Positions 49,801 to 55,830 of a stretch of DNA of 64,000 nt are shown piece after piece. Position 1 is the stretch's first letter. Every line of letters starts with the position of its first letter. A model generated the notes under the pieces. It saw nothing but the letters and a program-made list of their open reading frames with translations. It ran no database searches and was not told the DNA's origin. Source of the DNA: Diphasiastrum complanatum (taxonomy: Eukaryota; Streptophyta; Lycopodiopsida; Lycopodiales; Lycopodiaceae); contig MU831856.1 of NCBI GenBank assembly GCA_029204225.1, positions 36,303-100,302 of the forward strand, in the 5' to 3' direction. A program made the position numbers and the translations under genes.

Positions 49801-52800
49801 TGAATAGTTCCCTATAGCATAAATGAAGTAGACACATTGACGGAACTCCCATAAGCCTTGGCCATAATAAGTATTTTGATGGGCTTCCAAGTGTGAAGAG
49901 GAGCAAGTTCTGCTTGAAAAGATTATTTTCAAATTTCACCCCTCTTGTGCATCACAATAATCTCTTCATTCGAAACTCAGAATATTGCATGGAATTGGGT
50001 TTCCAAGGCTGAACAATGCACAAGCTACCAAATGATCCATATCAAAAACCCACCTTTATACCCTTTGAACAACTTCACAGAGTTAAGTTGAATAGATGCT
50101 GAGGTAATGCCAAAAAGAAAGCTGTTTAGCCCCATCCAAGACATACACTACTCATTAAGATAATGATCGCTATTCTTCCAACCTTGATTGTGTCATGAAA
50201 CTTTGTTGATAACTCCTGCCGCTTTTGTTGTTCCTCTGCTGCAACTTTCTTGCTTTCATCCTGCAACTCAGAGGAAGACCACATATATCAGGATGTTTCC
50301 ATTTGTCTTGGCTTCTTTTAAGTTGAAAATGCCTAAACCACAACCCAAGAATTATTGAGATATATGATAAATAAAAGCATAAGAACCTTTCCTTGAAAGA
50401 TGGTGCTTATCAGATTATGGCTTCAAGGTCGCTTACAAGGAGTATCTTATTTTGACGCTGTAGTTCCCTGCAAAGAGACTCCAGCTTCTGGCGAAGAGCA
50501 ACGTTCCTGTTCAAATCAGCGGAAACTGCACACAAACTTTCCATGACAAAGGAATCCTCTCATACAAACCACAATATACAGTATTACAGTCCAAGTCTTA
50601 AACTGATAGTCAACCTTTCTAGCTTTCAAGTGACATGTGCTCCAAAGCCTGTAAACTAGCAAGCTATCTTCCAAAACTTTGAAACTTGCCAGTATTTTTT
50701 TGTTTGTTGGATTGGGATAGACTATCACGCAAACTCAGCAACACCTTCTCCAGTTCTTCTATTTCAGCAACCTGATCCACATATCCGCTCAACATCTTCA
50801 ACATCTTATGGGAAGGATGAGTAGCCTTAAGTACGAGACCATGCATTTCTTCAAAAATGAAGTTCGAAGTCAAATAGAGAACTTAGCAACGGCTAGAATT
50901 CACTGGAAGGAGTAATGTATTGTGTATAGCAACTTACAAGCCATGCATGCTCCCAAGTTGGATCAGAACTAAGTAGCATAAGCGATGCATTTTCATGGTG
51001 GAAAAAGCAGCATTCACAAAGAGGTCAGTGCCTTCTTATAGCAAGAGATAGAAAAGTAGTAAGGAGGAAAAGTACGGCATGGGAAAAGTTTTCTTTGCAA
51101 AATCATGGTAACCTATCCAGTGCATATTCTTGTTCATCTGTGTACTAATGACAAGTCCGAACGTCCTCCCAGCTTCATAAACTCATCCAATAAGCACTCA
51201 ACTCTCGTGAGAGTGCTAGGATAGTCCTGACCACTGTGAAAAGATTGTCATGAGCATGCCTATGTTCAGTTCCAAGACTTATCCTCATCTTGCAACTTTG
51301 CCTCTCCCTGGATTTTTCCTACAGCTGATACAATACCAAAGCATATGAAGCATCTCTAGGTGGATAACTCAGGATTGCTATTTTCCATTGGGACTTGAGC
51401 ACCAACATACCTTAGTTCTCTATTTGATAAAAAACAATCATACATGGCTGACTTCATATGATCGACACTAAGAGCCAGCTTTCAGGTTTGTACATCTTTA
51501 GTACTGAAGACATTATCATCTTTTGTTCCTCTCTTCTAGTAGTTGCTTGACAGTGGTGTCATAGATATTTCTAAGCAATATTTAAGCCAGCAGTCAGATC
51601 ACATGCCATAAGGCCAGCTCATACCTTCTAAACACGAGCCCATCAACAACCAGATTCCAGACATGTGCATGCATCAGCTGCTGGCGCTAGCTATTAGAAA
51701 ATGAGTTCCTTGTCCATAAATAGTTTATAGTACTGGTTGTCAAACAATGAGTTAAGTATTATTATTGCTAAGCATTGTCAGAGTCCAGTTCTTAGGGCAA
51801 GTTTCATTCATATTAGCAGACAATCTTCATGGATATGATGCTTGTATGCGTTCCTCCTATATGTGTCATCATAAAAATAACAAACACTCAGATGCATTAA
51901 TTTCCGACTTTGAAGTTCGTACATCTCTAATAGTGGGCCAACTAATACTTCTAATTGTGAGCCCATCCTGGCACTAGCTGTCAAAAATGAGTTACTTTTG
52001 CATGAATCAATTGCTTGTACTAGTTGTTGACAAAAAAGTTTCGAAACCACCAAGTATTGTTGGATTCCTTCTTAGAGCTAGATTTTTTTTCCTATTAGCA
52101 GACAATCCTCAGAGATATCATGCTTGAATGTGTCCCTCCTACATGTCATCCTAAAACATAGATTCCCTATAGCTGATACTAGACATGATTAGACATGACG
52201 AGCAGACGCAGTATATGTTTACGTGGCCTTGGCATTTATAGGGACATATATGTAGCAGAGTGTTACGATACTCCAGAGATTTCCTCACTTGTGCACAGCA
52301 ACAGTTCCCCACATGCTAACATGTCATCTGATATAATTCACTATGCAGAAAGAGGTCATGCTCTCACCAGCAATTTTAATGCCAAGACGGCTTCCAAACT
52401 GATTGAATTTCGTATGGCAGACCCATTGCTGATACGTGCACTTGACAATGATGATGCAGGACATCTGCAAACGAATTTCACTATTTCCCCCACCACCTTA
52501 TCTAACCACTCATGTTTCAACGACGAATGAGAGTATTTCATAGCTGAATCAAAATATTGTAAGGGTGAAGCCGGGTTGCTCTTTAGTCCAAAACTTGTTT
52601 CTGTAAGAATAGAAGGCCTAGTACTAAAAAAAGAAAAAATGGTTCAAAACGGTTCATAGTTGGAGCCTACCACAACCGGTTCGAATCAGTTCAAACGGGA
52701 CAAATCGGCCAGGAAACTATATTGATAGATCCATAACTCTCAATAGTTCCTCTTTCACTAGAACAAAGGTTCTTTGCTTAAAACATCATTTCCAAACAGC

Positions 52801-54424
52801 CAACAGTGATATCATCTTGTTCTCAAAATAAATGTTGAAGAATGCAGTTGATATAGTGCTTCTGAAAAAGAGAGTTGACCAGCTGCAAGAGACAACTAAA
52901 AATGGAATCAGACATCTAAATCTGAGAAGAACGCAATGACAACTGTGTCCTGAACTACAATCTGTACCCTCATAAAGCTATTACCTGTTGCTGATACTTC
53001 TGGTTCAGTAGTTGTACTTTCTCATCGGAGCTTCTGGTATTTCCATCCAGCATCAGTCTGACCTCCTTTGTATGTTGCTTTCTTGCCTTTGCTGATTCAG
53101 AGAGCCCTAAAGTGCAAAATGATAGACTGCATGAGTAACAACCCATTCTTGCCACTAGCAGAAGCTACTTTTCAACAGTTATCAGTGTTGATATTATTTT
53201 CTAGAGGCCACTGGAGGGGGCACAGATGGTGAATCCATGGTAAGAGTTCCTTTTTCCAAATAAGCCCCTCTGAATATGCTTTTGTCAACTGACATTTGGG
53301 CTCATGGAAAAGAGAGACCAACAGTGCCTTACAATCATGTTTAATCTGTTGTGAGGCTCATGTCTTCTGACATGAAAAGAACCACAAGCTACAAGAAACA
53401 GTCATGCCAATGTCTGAAACATTATCTGGAGGATCTTTTTCTGCCCCGCCAAATGCAGTTCATCTAAAGACCCAATGATGACCCACTTCATGCACCAATG
53501 CATTTCTTTGACGGTTTGATGGTAAGGGTTATCAAGAGATCTAATTACAGACATATAAACCACGAGATTGTTTAAGCCTAACAGCACCATAGTGTTCATA
53601 GAGTGTGCGTCACACACAGATTGTGTTTTGCCAATATCAGAAATAGCACCCACAAAAGAATCAATAAATCTTCCTGTTGTGTGAAGTGTCATATACAAAG
53701 CAAAGCATTCCAAAAAATCTACACTAAGTCAACAGGATTATTTACACATTTGCATTTTCAATACAAGAATAAGTAGTTGCTAGTGTTTTACTCGTCTTCA
53801 TCTTCTCTTCAACATAGCATGACTAGGAATGAAAAATTACTCACTATCAAAAACTCTTTTTTCTTCAAAAGCACCAAATTCTCTTCCTTCTGCATGATCG
53901 AGCCGACTGCCCTGACGGGACTTCTTTGTTAGCACTGGTGGCAAATCCACAGGGGCAGCAGAATCTCCTTGTGATAGAGGAACAGGGAATCGTCTAACTT
54001 TTTCTGATCTCTCTGTTGCCAGATTCATAGGAGAGCTAGAGACAATGTCACTACTCTGATTCACAGTTATCTCCCCCGAGACATCAAGAGTATCTAGGCT
54101 TGAGTCGGCAAGAGTATCTAGGCTTGATTCGACATTTGAACGACCATCAAATCCCAAGTCTGCAAAGTCCTTCAGCAATGAAGATGAAACCATGGTGCCG
54201 ACTTCTATGAGCCCAGTACTTGGATCTAAAAGGACTGCTTTTTCCTTTCCTGGGCTAAAGGTTTGCTTAGGTGATTCCAGAGTAGCCCTTGTTGGATCTG
54301 ACGAATCCAAAGGACCTTCAGAGAAGCCATCAGGTAGGGCATCTGCCTCTGGAAGCTGATTTGCAAGGTCCTGAATTGAAGTGATTTCTCTATCGCGGCC
54401 CATCGTATCTGATGTTGAAATCAT
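6274..54424 (-). CDS. Taxilin-family coiled-coil protein, 12 coding exons
   Basis: Taxilins are coiled-coil proteins. In animals they bind syntaxins and act in vesicle traffic; the plant role is little known. Joining the twelve exons listed below gives 521 residues with phases agreeing at every junction. Family marks: an N-terminal [14 protein letters not shown] motif shared with plant taxilins (near residues 20-33), a low-complexity acidic region to about 190, then coiled coil from about 200 to 500 with [14 protein letters not shown] (residues 265-278), [15 protein letters not shown] (417-431), [13 protein letters not shown] (451-463) and [11 protein letters not shown] (481-491). Introns by length: 753, 2213, 179, 176, 17620, 17341, 291, 7538, 150, 106 and 218 bases. 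All are GT-AG except intron 8, which is GC-AG. An acceptor just before the start codon implies at least one 5' UTR exon further upstream, not located. The product is longer than the roughly 400-residue seed-plant proteins, mostly in exon 1. Exon 3 edges are the least certain. Confidence 0.88.
6531..6668 (-). CDS. Taxilin coding exon 11 (residues 464-509)
   Basis: Encodes [27 protein letters not shown], the last conserved taxilin block, then a Pro/Val/Ser tail. Acceptor TATCAACAG, donor GTAGAA. Confidence 0.92.
6775..6870 (-). CDS. Taxilin coding exon 10 (residues 432-463)
   Basis: Encodes [18 protein letters not shown] and [13 protein letters not shown]. The donor GTAAGT is consensus. Phase 0 on both sides. 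Confidence 0.92.
7021..7077 (-). CDS. Taxilin coding exon 9 (residues 413-431)
   Basis: Encodes [19 protein letters not shown], one of the most conserved taxilin blocks. Acceptor GCTGACACAG, donor GTAGGT, phase 0 on both sides. Confidence 0.92.
7090..8100. other. Intron 8, 3' part without elements
   Basis: About 1 kb of intron next to exon 9. The frames at 7344-7698 are C/T-rich, with no family features, and look like chance. Confidence 0.4.
8105..9135 (-). mobile_element. LINE fragment: end of ORF1 and start of endonuclease
   Basis: On the minus strand, ORF1 runs from 9135 to 8702. It starts with a coiled-coil end ([20 protein letters not shown]) and continues into an L1-like RNA-binding domain ([25 protein letters not shown]). 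From 8599 an apurinic-type endonuclease begins ([18 protein letters not shown]) and continues to GDFNARTG near 8200. There is a frame change near 8417 and stops after 8130. Reverse transcriptase is absent. ORF1 and ORF2 are in natural order, so this is one truncated copy. Confidence 0.75.
9136..9789 (-). mobile_element. LINE fragment: reverse transcriptase C-terminal part
   Basis: The minus strand shows [18 protein letters not shown] (post-catalytic RT), then [11 protein letters not shown] and a C-terminal stretch ending [12 protein letters not shown]. The same block occurs in the LINE at 13.2-14.2 kb. At least two frame changes are present. It joins directly to the ORF1 part of another copy at about 9135, so two LINE copies are fused head to tail here. 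Confidence 0.7.
9790..10240 (-). mobile_element. Ty1/Copia fragment: integrase N-terminal half
   Basis: The minus strand encodes [13 protein letters not shown] and [21 protein letters not shown], a Copia integrase core start with pre-integrase remnants upstream. It is cut off where the LINE begins at 9789. It is a broken fossil. Confidence 0.75.
10525..10686 (+). CDS. Small unidentified coiled-coil ORF (53 aa)
   Basis: ATG to TGA frame encoding [20 protein letters not shown] and onward, Gln/Leu-rich with heptad spacing. It is not a family I can name. It could be the first part of a retroelement gag or ORF1. It sits in intron 8 antisense to the taxilin gene. Real coding status is doubtful. 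Confidence 0.2.
   Translation: MSDFESLNSYLQHQFNEVLQFIEKLQLQNQMLHGELIKVSLQNKDLQRTIDMK
10786..10880. repeat. 11-bp minisatellite
   Basis: Five or more head-to-tail units alternating CACCCTGTCCG and CACCCTGTCAG, decaying at the right end. Confidence 0.85.
10942..11715 (-). mobile_element. Internally deleted LINE: ORF1 joined to 3' tail
   Basis: Minus strand: a start-like [16 protein letters not shown] at about 11680, then an L1-type ORF1 domain ([36 protein letters not shown], 11204-11500). The frame is interrupted between the two. The 3' UTR follows directly, with the family tail GTCTTATATGCC, a hairpin and a degenerate CT-rich end at 10942-10970. Endonuclease and reverse transcriptase are missing, so it is a non-autonomous or deleted copy. 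Confidence 0.7.
11851..11902. repeat. (AG)n microsatellite at a LINE 3' end
   Basis: Fifty-two bases of pure AG. On the minus strand it is the (CT)n end of the LINE whose 3' UTR starts at 11903. Confidence 0.95.
11903..13078 (-). mobile_element. LINE 3' part with tandemly duplicated C-terminal module
   Basis: Minus strand from 13075: [14 protein letters not shown] and [11 protein letters not shown], then a zinc-binding end [20 protein letters not shown] with [18 protein letters not shown] (near 12680). About 320 bases later a second module with [18 protein letters not shown] appears (near 12360). Each module ends in a basic-acidic tail ([13 protein letters not shown] and [12 protein letters not shown]). 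The 3' UTR has the family hairpin (11926-11939), AATAAA and the (CT)n tail. Its 5' end abuts the (GA)n tail of the next LINE at 13079. Frames change several times. Confidence 0.75.
13079..13188. repeat. (GA)n microsatellite at a LINE 3' end
   Basis: About 110 bases of GA with a few interruptions. On the minus strand it terminates the LINE at 13189-14210. Confidence 0.95.
13189..14210 (-). mobile_element. LINE 3' part: C-terminal domain, 3' UTR and hairpin
   Basis: A 263-codon minus-strand frame (14210-13419) covers the LINE C-terminus: [32 protein letters not shown], a zinc-binding block [19 protein letters not shown] and a basic-acidic tail. A 3' UTR of about 200 bases follows, with the box GTCTTATATGCCC, a hairpin at 13212-13225 and the (CT)n tail. 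It is truncated at the 5' side near 14210. It looks younger than its neighbours because the frame is long. Confidence 0.8.
14220..14570. other. Intron 8, 5' part
   Basis: No element is recognised between the LINE truncation point and exon 8. Short frames look like chance. Confidence 0.35.
14616..14798 (-). CDS. Taxilin coding exon 8 (residues 352-412), GC donor
   Basis: Encodes [19 protein letters not shown], then [11 protein letters not shown] and YGEKFEQFQ, all matching the family. The frame continues into exon 9 only if the exon ends at CAG before GCAAGT, a classic GC-AG donor. No GT alternative nearby keeps the frame. Confidence 0.9.
15090..15156 (-). CDS. Taxilin coding exon 7 (residues 329-351)
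   Basis: Encodes [22 protein letters not shown], matching the family LRxKLxxLxxQYxLREQ block. Acceptor TTGGTCAG, donor GTTGAT. The phase is 2 in and 0 out. Confidence 0.9.
16230..16560 (+). mobile_element. Possible solo LTR
   Basis: A TATA-like TCTATATAAGAGAGGCTGG near 16410 is followed by a CT-rich and TCTTAATCTC stretch of the kind seen in plant LTR U3/R regions. Exact ends and a target duplication could not be found, so this is tentative. Confidence 0.25.
16646..16683. repeat. Perfect 14-bp inverted repeat (hairpin)
   Basis: GGAGGAGGATTTCT and its exact complement AGAAATCCTCCTCC flank a 10-base loop. Confidence 0.9.
16905..17100. repeat. AAGCTT-rich patch
   Basis: Seven AAGCTT palindromes occur in about 190 bases, within T-rich repeats of AAGTTTAAAGCTT type. 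It looks like decayed short tandem repeats. Confidence 0.6.
17631..17991 (+). repeat. 5' LTR of the Gypsy element
   Basis: It begins near TGGACTTGGC and ends near CTTGTAAC just before the primer-binding site. It has a GGGTATAAGTAGGG TATA box and matches 23321-23594. Confidence 0.8.
18276..18868 (+). repeat. Leader repeats of the Gypsy element
   Basis: Seven copies of (C/T)AGCGCCCT at about 18276, 18344, 18412, 18491, 18632, 18780 and 18859. Spacings are near 70 or 140-150 bases, each in a longer degenerate unit containing TTTTGCAGATTTGGTGG. They sit between primer-binding site and gag. Confidence 0.8.
23321..23594 (+). repeat. 3' LTR of the Gypsy element
   Basis: Matches the 5' LTR in order from TGGACTTGGC to CTTGTAAC. 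It follows a purine-rich tract and is followed directly by hAT sequence. Confidence 0.8.
24850..26040 (+). mobile_element. Ty1/Copia fragment: integrase end to reverse transcriptase
   Basis: Plus strand: [22 protein letters not shown] (integrase end), a linker, reverse-transcriptase motifs ([26 protein letters not shown]), a YVDH catalytic variant near 25776 and [10 protein letters not shown]. It is a heavily broken, old piece with no LTRs recognised. It abuts an oppositely oriented Copia at 26041. Confidence 0.75.
26041..28364 (-). mobile_element. Copia element, gag to integrase, with a non-RT C-terminal region (copy 1)
   Basis: Minus strand in order: gag from 28364 ([18 protein letters not shown]), zinc knuckle [14 protein letters not shown] (27840), protease [13 protein letters not shown] (27665), pre-integrase, a partial integrase, and an integrase tail from 26911 ([21 protein letters not shown]). 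Where reverse transcriptase should start, the frame continues into about 130 residues without RT motifs ([46 protein letters not shown]). The same region follows integrase in the copy at 44.1-45.8 kb. It is broken, with a few breaks; no LTR is seen. The end at 26041 is a sharp junction. Confidence 0.8.
28370..30600. other. Intron 6 stretch without genes
   Basis: About 2.2 kb. Part may be the 5' leader or LTR of the Copia that starts at 28364, but no repeat partner is present. A patch at 28993-29040 has a 9-bp inverted repeat GGATGCAGC/GCTGCATCC. Nothing else is recognised. Confidence 0.4.
30610..30880 (+). mobile_element. Copia remnant: start of reverse transcriptase
   Basis: The plus-strand translation near 30737 reads [15 protein letters not shown] followed by [10 protein letters not shown], the usual Copia linker into reverse transcriptase. 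Nothing more of the element is preserved. It is very old. Confidence 0.5.
30900..31885. other. Intron 6 stretch without genes
   Basis: No element or gene recognised. The 62-codon frame at 31083 has no features. Confidence 0.35.
31890..32197. repeat. Tandem direct repeat, period 167 bp
   Basis: 31890-32030 and 32057-32197 are 141-base copies with only about two differences by eye, separated by 26 bases. This is a recent local duplication in intron 6, about 300 bases past exon 6. Confidence 0.9.
32498..32562 (-). CDS. Taxilin coding exon 6 (residues 308-328), isolated 65-base exon
   Basis: Encodes [21 protein letters not shown] and begins a Leu codon completed by exon 7. It matches the family's xIxxKxEEQ...KENExL block. 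The acceptor is TTGTTGGCAG and the donor GTATGT. It stands alone between two introns of more than 17 kb. Its length is not a multiple of three, so skipping it would shift the frame. Confidence 0.88.
32930..34196 (+). mobile_element. Ty1/Copia fragment: reverse transcriptase, RNase H and 3' LTR
   Basis: Plus strand: FYVDDI catalytic box near 32930, then [16 protein letters not shown] and [19 protein letters not shown] (RNase H), [16 protein letters not shown] and DLFTKALP. A purine tract AAGGAGGG precedes an LTR starting TGTTAGAAATAAATGAC at about 33991. The LTR is cut near 34196 by the next element. It is broken but with long readable stretches. It begins only about 370 bases upstream of taxilin exon 6, in intron 5. 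Confidence 0.85.
34197..35860 (+). mobile_element. Gypsy fragment: gag, zinc knuckle, protease, start of reverse transcriptase
   Basis: Close relative of the element at 17.6-23.6 kb: the same gag ([20 protein letters not shown]), a zinc knuckle [14 protein letters not shown] near 34935, protease [10 protein letters not shown], and then, unlike that element, the usual chromovirus reverse-transcriptase start ([27 protein letters not shown]). It is broken with several breaks and lacks LTRs. It shows what the ancestral layout after protease looked like. Confidence 0.8.
35900..37630 (+). mobile_element. Second Gypsy fragment: protease region and reverse-transcriptase remnants
   Basis: A 173-codon frame (36360-36881) ends in [19 protein letters not shown], like the Gypsy protease tail. 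Near 37310, [18 protein letters not shown] is a reverse-transcriptase box. Near 37490, [20 protein letters not shown] is the RNase H lead. It is heavily decayed and of a different lineage from the piece just before it. Confidence 0.6.
37800..37858. repeat. (AG)n microsatellite at a LINE 3' end
   Basis: Fifty-nine bases of AG. It is the terminal (CT)n of the minus-strand LINE beginning at 37859. Confidence 0.95.
37859..38500 (-). mobile_element. LINE 3' end: zinc-binding C-terminus, 3' UTR and hairpin
   Basis: Minus strand: [38 protein letters not shown] and a basic-acidic tail (38492-38020), then a 3' UTR with GTCTTATATGCC, a hairpin at 37881-37896, AATAAA and the (CT)n tail. It is 5'-truncated at about 38500, where sequence next to the PPR fragment begins. 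Same family as the LINEs at 10.9-14.2 kb. Confidence 0.85.
38620..38975 (+). pseudogene. PPR (PLS-type) gene fragment
   Basis: Plus-strand translation: [74 protein letters not shown] and [12 protein letters not shown]. These are consecutive L, S and P repeats of an organelle RNA-processing PPR protein. One extra A in the MYAK codon region (about 38770) shifts the frame, and a stop follows at about 38974. Only about 115 residues remain of a family usually 500 or more long. It lies in taxilin intron 5, antisense to the gene, beside a LINE truncation point, and is best read as a captured or retrocopied scrap. Confidence 0.85.
38980..40760. other. Intron 5 stretch without genes
   Basis: About 1.8 kb of AT-rich DNA with no supported gene or element. 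Nothing is recognised. Confidence 0.4.
40768..40813 (+). repeat. G-rich tract with (GGGA)n and poly-G
   Basis: GAGGGAGGGAGGGA followed by GGGGGGAGGGG and about 16 consecutive G. It could form a G-quadruplex. It lies at the 5' side of the plus-strand LINE. Confidence 0.85.
40770..43600 (+). mobile_element. Nearly full LINE: ORF1, endonuclease part, reverse transcriptase
   Basis: ORF1 starts about 40943 with basic residues, then a long coiled coil ([20 protein letters not shown]) and ETKSWASIL. It joins directly to the endonuclease end ([13 protein letters not shown], near 41750), so the RNA-binding part of ORF1 and the endonuclease N-terminus are deleted around 41625-41670. Reverse transcriptase follows: [52 protein letters not shown] (43180) and [11 protein letters not shown]. 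There are frame changes near 42590 and, by a 22-bp tandem duplication, just before YVDD (43133-43176). The 3' end is lost at about 43600 to a Gypsy fragment. Confidence 0.85.
43601..44072 (+). mobile_element. Gypsy fragment: RNase H
   Basis: Plus strand: [55 protein letters not shown], then [17 protein letters not shown]. This is a textbook Gypsy RNase H segment. It is fused at 43600 to the LINE and at about 44073 to a Copia element. It is a broken fossil. Confidence 0.85.
44073..45811 (+). mobile_element. Copia element, protease end to integrase, with a non-RT C-terminal region (copy 2)
   Basis: Plus strand: protease remnant, pre-integrase ([20 protein letters not shown]), integrase core ([29 protein letters not shown]), and integrase tail ([30 protein letters not shown]). 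The long frame 44789-45811 then runs on for about 220 residues without RT motifs: [69 protein letters not shown]. The match to the copy at 26.0-28.4 kb extends through this region. It is broken with few breaks and has no LTRs. Confidence 0.8.
45812..48520 (+). mobile_element. Ty1/Copia element: gag to partial reverse transcriptase
   Basis: Plus strand: gag end ([31 protein letters not shown]), protease ([18 protein letters not shown]), pre-integrase ([16 protein letters not shown]), integrase ([27 protein letters not shown]), reverse transcriptase ([46 protein letters not shown] at 48450). It is closely related to the Copia at 59.1-64 kb. Both ends are missing. It is broken with a moderate number of breaks. 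Confidence 0.85.
48530..50180. other. Intron 5, 5' part without elements
   Basis: About 1.65 kb next to exon 5 with no supported gene or element. The frames at 49320-49932 have no family features. Confidence 0.4.
50183..50260 (-). CDS. Taxilin coding exon 5 (residues 282-307)
   Basis: Encodes [10 protein letters not shown]...[10 protein letters not shown], matching the family pattern after the LCRELQ block. The donor GTTGGA opens a 17.6-kb intron. Confidence 0.9.
50437..50506 (-). CDS. Taxilin coding exon 4 (residues 258-281)
   Basis: Contains the strongest family signature, [14 protein letters not shown]. Acceptor TTTGAACAG, donor GTAAGC. The phase is 2 in and 0 out. Confidence 0.9.
50686..50771 (-). 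CDS. Taxilin coding exon 3 (residues 230-257)
   Basis: Encodes a heptad-like [16 protein letters not shown] stretch. The frame and phases fit exons 2 and 4, but the donor (GTTTCA) is weak. An alternative acceptor near 50804 would add 11 in-frame residues. Seed-plant taxilins are shorter here and animal ones are about this long, so the exon is likely but its edges are uncertain. Confidence 0.6.
50772..52984. other. Intron 2, no gene; contains a diverged tandem duplication
   Basis: A 2.2-kb taxilin intron. The frames at 51765-51977 and 52195-52530 have no family features and lie across the duplicated region, so I take them as chance. The duplication is listed separately. Confidence 0.5.
51682..52190. 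repeat. Diverged tandem duplication, period about 285 bp
   Basis: Blocks such as TGGCGCTAGCT/TGGCACTAGCT (51672/51968 area), ATGAGTT (51701/51987) and TATTAGCAGACAATC (51811/52093) recur in the same order with 282-286 spacing. Similarity is moderate, so the duplication is old. Confidence 0.65.
52985..53091 (-). CDS. Taxilin coding exon 2 (residues 194-229)
   Basis: A Lys/Arg-rich exon that ends LLNQKYQQQ, like the KYQQ stretch of other plant taxilins. The acceptor is GAATCAG and the donor GTAATA. It enters in phase 1 and ends in phase 0. Confidence 0.8.
53092..53844. other. Intron 1
   Basis: A 753-base intron between taxilin exons 1 and 2. The 103-codon minus-strand frame at 53402-53713 has no recognisable domain and would not splice in a fitting phase that I can see. 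Confidence 0.5.
53845..54424 (-). CDS. Taxilin coding exon 1 (residues 1-193)
   Basis: Start chosen at the ATG at 54424 ([13 protein letters not shown]). A good acceptor (TTTTTGGCAG) sits 13 bases upstream at 54438-54440, so an upstream in-frame ATG at 54490 is most likely intronic. The exon carries the plant-taxilin ANQLPE...LPDGF motif and a Ser/Asp-rich disordered stretch. It ends in phase 1 before a GTGAGT donor. Confidence 0.85.
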
Positions 54425-54439
54425 GGTGTAATCTGATCT

Positions 54440-55450
54440 GCCAAAAATGTGAATACCCAGCAACGCACTGGCATAATTAGCAAAGCACATAATACATTAT
54501 TCAGCTGTCCACAATATCCAACATTGTTGAGGTAAAAACTCAGATAGCCTATTATAATACCTACAAAACATGGAGTAGACAAACCATAGAAGATGAAGGT
54601 GAGAAGATTCTGTCAAAGTTCGACAAACCTGGAAATAATGGCATAGAGCAAAAGTATTCATACTACAGATTGCAATACAAATCAAATCCTTTCAAAGGTC
54701 AAATGGCATCCACATATTTGAGCACTTACTACACAAAAAATTCCAAATATCTTGCTATAACAGTCATACGAAACTCCAAACAATCATGTAGTACTAAATC
54801 TTGTGTTTTCAAATTATATTTTGGTTTTTTGATTGATTATTTACTTTTTTATTGGGTCTTTTATATTTTTGAAATGTCTTTCGTCTGTTTTCTTTCTTTT
54901 TTTATGGTTTTTGAACTTTTAGGTTCAAAAAAAAATTGTAAAAAGTGTTCCAGAACGCAGATGCACCAGGTATACAGACAATTTTTAATGAACCTTATGT
55001 TGAAGATCAAAGCACACATCAATCATCAATTCGTGAGAGAGAGAAGGGTGAGAGAACACTCAAAGCTTGCATTAGATAGCACAAGATAGTACACTGAGAG
55101 AGATAAGGGAGATGCTAGTGTCCCTATACATTTGGTCCAATGATATTGAAGTTCTCTAACATGCATCTAATAACCGCTAAGGTCCCTTCACATCTGGTTC
55201 ACTTGTACTTAGTTGTTTTACACACGAAATGATCCGACCATCAATAACCACGTTATATGGCACTTAAGCCCTCATAGTCATGTATTAAATTAGGATACAT
55301 TGTGAGTACGTTTAGTAGATGACAATGTAAGTCATTATGTAAAGCTAATTACTATATTATAATAGCCCTAGTTACCATTAATGTGCTACACTTGATCCTC
55401 ATGTCACCGAAACACGGATGTTAAAGTCATACTTTCAACACCTTATGATC
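54440..55450. other. Upstream of the taxilin start codon
   Basis: It should contain the intron before exon 1 and perhaps a 5' UTR exon and promoter, but neither can be placed. The 139-codon plus-strand frame at 54670-55089 is AT-rich and featureless. Confidence 0.35.
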
Positions 55451-55454
55451 CTAT

Positions 55455-55830
55455 TGTTAGAAGTAATGTCTACTTGTTACACCTAGAATATTACTATTGC
55501 CTAAGTTAGTTAAAGGCCAAGCCTGCATGCTACTACTAGGGACCCATGTTTAGTAAAGTTAGTCTAATTAGTTGTTGACTCACATCAATAGAGCTAATTC
55601 TTGATTTAAAGAACTACTTTTGGTAGATATATCAGTAACATTCCCCTACATAAAGAATTGTTCTATGAAGTTGCTTTTTCATTATTAGACAGTGGTATGA
55701 TCTTACTGATGTTGATTGATAAATACTATACTTCCTCTCTTCTGGTTTTTGTTTTGTGAGTGCTAATAAGATTACTCCACTGAAGTTTCAGAATTGGAAT
55801 AATTTCAATAAGGTAATAGAGCAAGGTTCA
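55455..55830 (+). mobile_element. Possible Copia LTR with degenerate primer-binding site
   Basis: It starts TGTTAGAAGTAATG, like the LTRs at 33991, 56949 and 59135, and is followed near 55811 by AGGTAATAGAGCAAGG, a decayed tRNA-Met-type site. No internal coding is preserved. Old. Confidence 0.4.

Noticed and set aside
53402-53713. 103-codon minus-strand frame as an extra taxilin exon
   Set aside because: It has no taxilin similarity or coiled-coil pattern, and exons 1 and 2 already join in phase.
54490-54490. Upstream in-frame ATG for taxilin exon 1
   Set aside because: A strong splice acceptor lies between it and the ATG at 54424, and the extra residues do not resemble the family.
54670-55089. 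139-codon plus-strand frame upstream of taxilin
   Set aside because: Highly AT-rich, Phe/Leu/Lys-biased, no domain; most likely chance.
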